From contig JAVSMP010000001.1 of assembly GCA_032027145.1 (NCBI GenBank), positions 834,903-898,902 of the forward strand: a stretch of DNA of 64,000 nucleotides, read 5' to 3'. The notes below the pieces were generated by a model. It was given only the letters and a program-made list of their open reading frames with translations, was not told the origin of the DNA and ran no database searches. How positions within the stretch are numbered: position 1 is the stretch's first letter; each line of letters begins with the position of its first letter. The stretch comes from Ignavibacterium sp. Lineage in GTDB: Bacteria > Bacteroidota > Ignavibacteria > Ignavibacteriales > Ignavibacteriaceae. The position numbers and the translations under genes were made by a program. This document shows, in pieces, positions 62,043 to 64,000 of the stretch.

Positions 62043-63299
62043 ATGAAAATTATAATTAAAATGATATTATTAATAACATTGATCTCAACAATTTCCTATG
62101 GACAAAATATGTGGTTGAGAGGCAAAATAGATCTTGGAAGTTTACATATGATGAGTAATCTTTCTGTTGATAGCATAAAACAGATTATCGTTACTGTTGA
62201 CCTTGAATCTCAAAATCTTCTTTATCCTGCTTCCGTTAAGTATTTATATTATATTCAATCAGATGCAGAATTTCTATTAGATAATTTAAACTCTGAGATC
62301 GATACATCCTTATCGGTAAGTGAAAATTCTGCATACTGGTATAAAGTATATACAAATATTTTCTTTAGAGGGTTACTTGGGGATAATATGGCAGTTGAAA
62401 AAATGAAAATCATAGCAAATCATGCAACTTATTTAACGCGCTTACTTGCAATACGAACACTTGCAGAAATTGGAATTTACGATAACTATAGTTTTGTTAT
62501 TGCTGGATATAATGATTCCCCTGAGTTATTCATTAACTTGCTTGCTTGGTATGGGAATGATAGCAGATATAAAGAAGAGGTTAAATCAATAATAATGAAC
62601 AAAATTGTTTCATCAAGTACAACCTCACAGGTAATTATGCTTGCATATGATCTAAATATTTTTTCTAATGAGGGAACGATTTTATTAGATACTTACTTTG
62701 AAAACAATTTAGGTGAACAAAGATATGACTACTTTTTTGAATTGGGTATAATAGATAAAGATGGTCAACCAGAAAGAAGTATCTTCGCATTACAGAATGA
62801 AAACAATGACACGCTGAGAGCGAAATATTTGCCTAATCCATTCGAAGTATTGAATTATGGTTTTGAATCTAAAAGGTATATTGAACCAAGTTTTATTAAT
62901 TTATTAAAACAATTGAGTATATCTGATACAAACTCACTAACATATCGCTCGAAAAAGCAATTTCTTTTATTGTTCGTACCAGCTCAACCAGATTCGTTGA
63001 AACCGACTATCGATTTATTAGATAACTTAAATAATTATGTTGATAGCGTTTTTAACTACACTTGGCTCGGCGATTTAACTTTCTCCAACGAACTCAAAAA
63101 CATTTTAACCACAGCCAAAACAAACTTACAAAACGGCGACTCACTTGCTTGCAGAGTTCAGGTAAAAGCATTCCAGGATTTAGTGGATAATGTTTATAAG
63201 GACTCACTAAACACAGACCCTCGCTTTGTAACAATAGAAGGCTGGAAATTTCTTTACTGGAATGCACAATACATTTTAGACAGATTGCCAAAGCCTTAA
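62043..63299 (+). CDS. Secreted HEAT-like helical protein
   Basis: A 418-residue exported protein from ATG 62043, chosen over TTG 62025 for its GGAG ribosome site. Signal peptide MKIIIKMILLITLISTISYG. The body is made of helical pairs typical of HEAT-like solenoids (AVEKMKIIANHATYLTRLLAIRTLAEIG, YNDSPELFINLLAWYGND). The C-terminal ~60 residues (LKNILTTAKTNLQNGDSLACRVQVKAFQDLVDNVY, then FVTIEGWKFLYWNAQYILDRLPKP) are a separate helical module with higher GC and C-ending codons, so the gene may be a mosaic. Function unknown; probably works with the preceding protease-like protein. Confidence 0.6.
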   Translation: MKIIIKMILLITLISTISYGQNMWLRGKIDLGSLHMMSNLSVDSIKQIIVTVDLESQNLLYPASVKYLYYIQSDAEFLLDNLNSEIDTSLSVSENSAYWYKVYTNIFFRGLLGDNMAVEKMKIIANHATYLTRLLAIRTLAEIGIYDNYSFVIAGYNDSPELFINLLAWYGNDSRYKEEVKSIIMNKIVSSSTTSQVIMLAYDLNIFSNEGTILLDTYFENNLGEQRYDYFFELGIIDKDGQPERSIFALQNENNDTLRAKYLPNPFEVLNYGFESKRYIEPSFINLLKQLSISDTNSLTYRSKKQFLLLFVPAQPDSLKPTIDLLDNLNNYVDSVFNYTWLGDLTFSNELKNILTTAKTNLQNGDSLACRVQVKAFQDLVDNVYKDSLNTDPRFVTIEGWKFLYWNAQYILDRLPKP

Positions 63300-63345
63300 T
63301 CTTATTTAGTTAAATAGCGACTACTTCTTATCATATTATTGATTG

Positions 63346-63388
63346 ATCTGTTTACATCAGTTTAATCTGTTCGATCCGTGTGCCATTT
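63346..63388. repeat. 43-bp direct repeat, right copy
   Basis: Identical to 60729-60771, lying 46 bases after the stop of the HEAT-like gene. The unit between and including the copies spans about 2.66 kb. Confidence 0.93.
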
Positions 63389-63489
63389 ATTCGGCTTTAT
63401 GAAAAGATATTTTCGTTAGGAAGAATAGAAAACTTTAGCGCCTTTTGTCCAAACAAAATCTCAAATAAATCCTGAGGATATTTGGAGCG

Positions 63490-64000
63490 CTAATGCCCTT
63501 CTCCATAAACCTTTTCACCAGCTTCAATTCTTAGCTTAAGATAATTTTGTAACGGAGGCAAAGGACACGTTGCATATTTTGTGAATACACAGGGGGGATT
63601 ATAAGCTTTATTAAAATCCAGGTTAATTGTACCGGTTGAATCAGGTTTATTAACATACAAAAATCTTCCACCGCCGTAAGTTTCATCGCCGCTTGTCTGG
63701 TCTGCAATTATTAAGAAGAGTTTATCGCCGCCTTCATCCACAGCATCAATTCTGTATGTTTTTCCATCACGGTCAAATACAACTGCGCCGGGGGATTTTT
63801 CCTTATCGATTTGTCCGAGAACATTTGGAACCATAATTTCCCTGGGCGGAATGTATGCCTCAAATTTTGCTTGTATATTCCAGCTCTGATCAATTGGAAA
63901 TCTCTCAACTCCATTAAAGTTTTTTACAAGCTCTGAGTTAAGATCACGTGCTCTGATGCCATACAAAGTATCTCTGATAATCAGATTAAATTTTATAGAT
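63490..64000 (-). CDS. DUF1684 family protein (partial, 5' end outside window)
   Basis: At least 170 residues, open to the window edge. LIIRDTLYGIRARDLNSELVKNFNGVERFPIDQSW and QAKFEAYIPPREIMVPNVLGQ match the DUF1684 pattern; later DETYGGGRFLYVNKP and DFNKAYNPPCVFTKYATCPLPPLQNYLKL are the family hallmark (NPxCxFxxYxTCPLPPxxNxL). DUF1684 proteins are of unknown function, often lipoproteins or cytosolic. Only the C-terminal part is seen, so a signal peptide cannot be judged. Confidence 0.88.
   Translation of the reverse strand, partial: SIKFNLIIRDTLYGIRARDLNSELVKNFNGVERFPIDQSWNIQAKFEAYIPPREIMVPNVLGQIDKEKSPGAVVFDRDGKTYRIDAVDEGGDKLFLIIADQTSGDETYGGGRFLYVNKPDSTGTINLDFNKAYNPPCVFTKYATCPLPPLQNYLKLRIEAGEKVYGEGH

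Overview
This is an AT-rich bacterial chromosome window that most resembles a member of the Ignavibacteria (Bacteroidota/Chlorobiota group). The placement is an inference. It rests on several secreted proteins ending in a Por/type IX secretion sorting domain (a QNYPNPFNPST-type start and a KMILLK-type end), FG-GAP and BNR-repeat surface proteins, lipoproteins with short lipoboxes, and an Rnf complex of the kind found in anaerobes and facultative anaerobes. I found no rRNA and recognised no tRNA or CRISPR array.

Layout. 0.1-8.3 kb: a hydrolase stub, a membrane cytochrome b/molybdopterin-domain protein, a META-domain lipoprotein, a thiol/sulfur cluster (rhodanese, DUF6132, DUF302, thioredoxin) and an MFS/POT transporter. 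8.5-16.5 kb: a full Rnf electron-transfer locus (rnfC-D-G-E-A, a Tat-signal/NusG-II-like protein, apbE, rnfB, a RseC-like protein, a zinc-ribbon protein). ApbE would attach FMN to RnfD and RnfG. 16.45-22.4 kb: an accessory block bracketed by a 60-nt direct repeat (58/60 identical) copied from the 3' end of an acyltransferase-like gene. It holds a RAYT transposase between two inverted palindromes, a BNR-repeat sorting-domain protein carrying two in-frame palindromic insertions, a broken second RAYT, a broken subtilase and a frameshifted TolB-like lipoprotein.

22.4-37 kb: the acyltransferase-like membrane protein, a broken GxxExxY gene between inverted repeats, peptidases (M49-like, M3 oligoendopeptidase F, M1), two tandem FG-GAP sorting-domain paralogues, an AlaX editing protein, a lytic transglycosylase and a SlyD-type isomerase. 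37.3-40.4 kb: a putative type II restriction-modification pair whose methylase and nuclease genes are separated by a RAYT gene and arrays of palindromic repeats. The arrays also contain copies of the methylase 3' end and of the nuclease 5' end. 40.5-46 kb: a lipoprotein, a beta-CASP metallo-beta-lactamase protein, citrate synthase, an outer-membrane barrel, then gene fragments and an attC-like structure.

46.4-64 kb: a 1592-residue acyl-CoA-synthetase-like fusion ending in a GNAT domain, an SGNH hydrolase, two secreted proteins (one DUF4353-like), an SPFH/hypothetical/Arc-like trio, a coiled-coil envelope protein, an orphan ParA, MsrA, a two-gene block bracketed by identical 43-bp direct repeats (metalloprotease-like protein and a HEAT-like secreted protein) and a partial DUF1684 gene.

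The recurring theme of the accessory parts is small palindromic repeats acting on genes: REP/RAYT units, palindromes inserted in frame in a sorting domain, and the 14-mer ATCCGTGTGCCATT family. The strongest single item is the RAYT/REP array wedged between the two genes of the restriction-modification pair.
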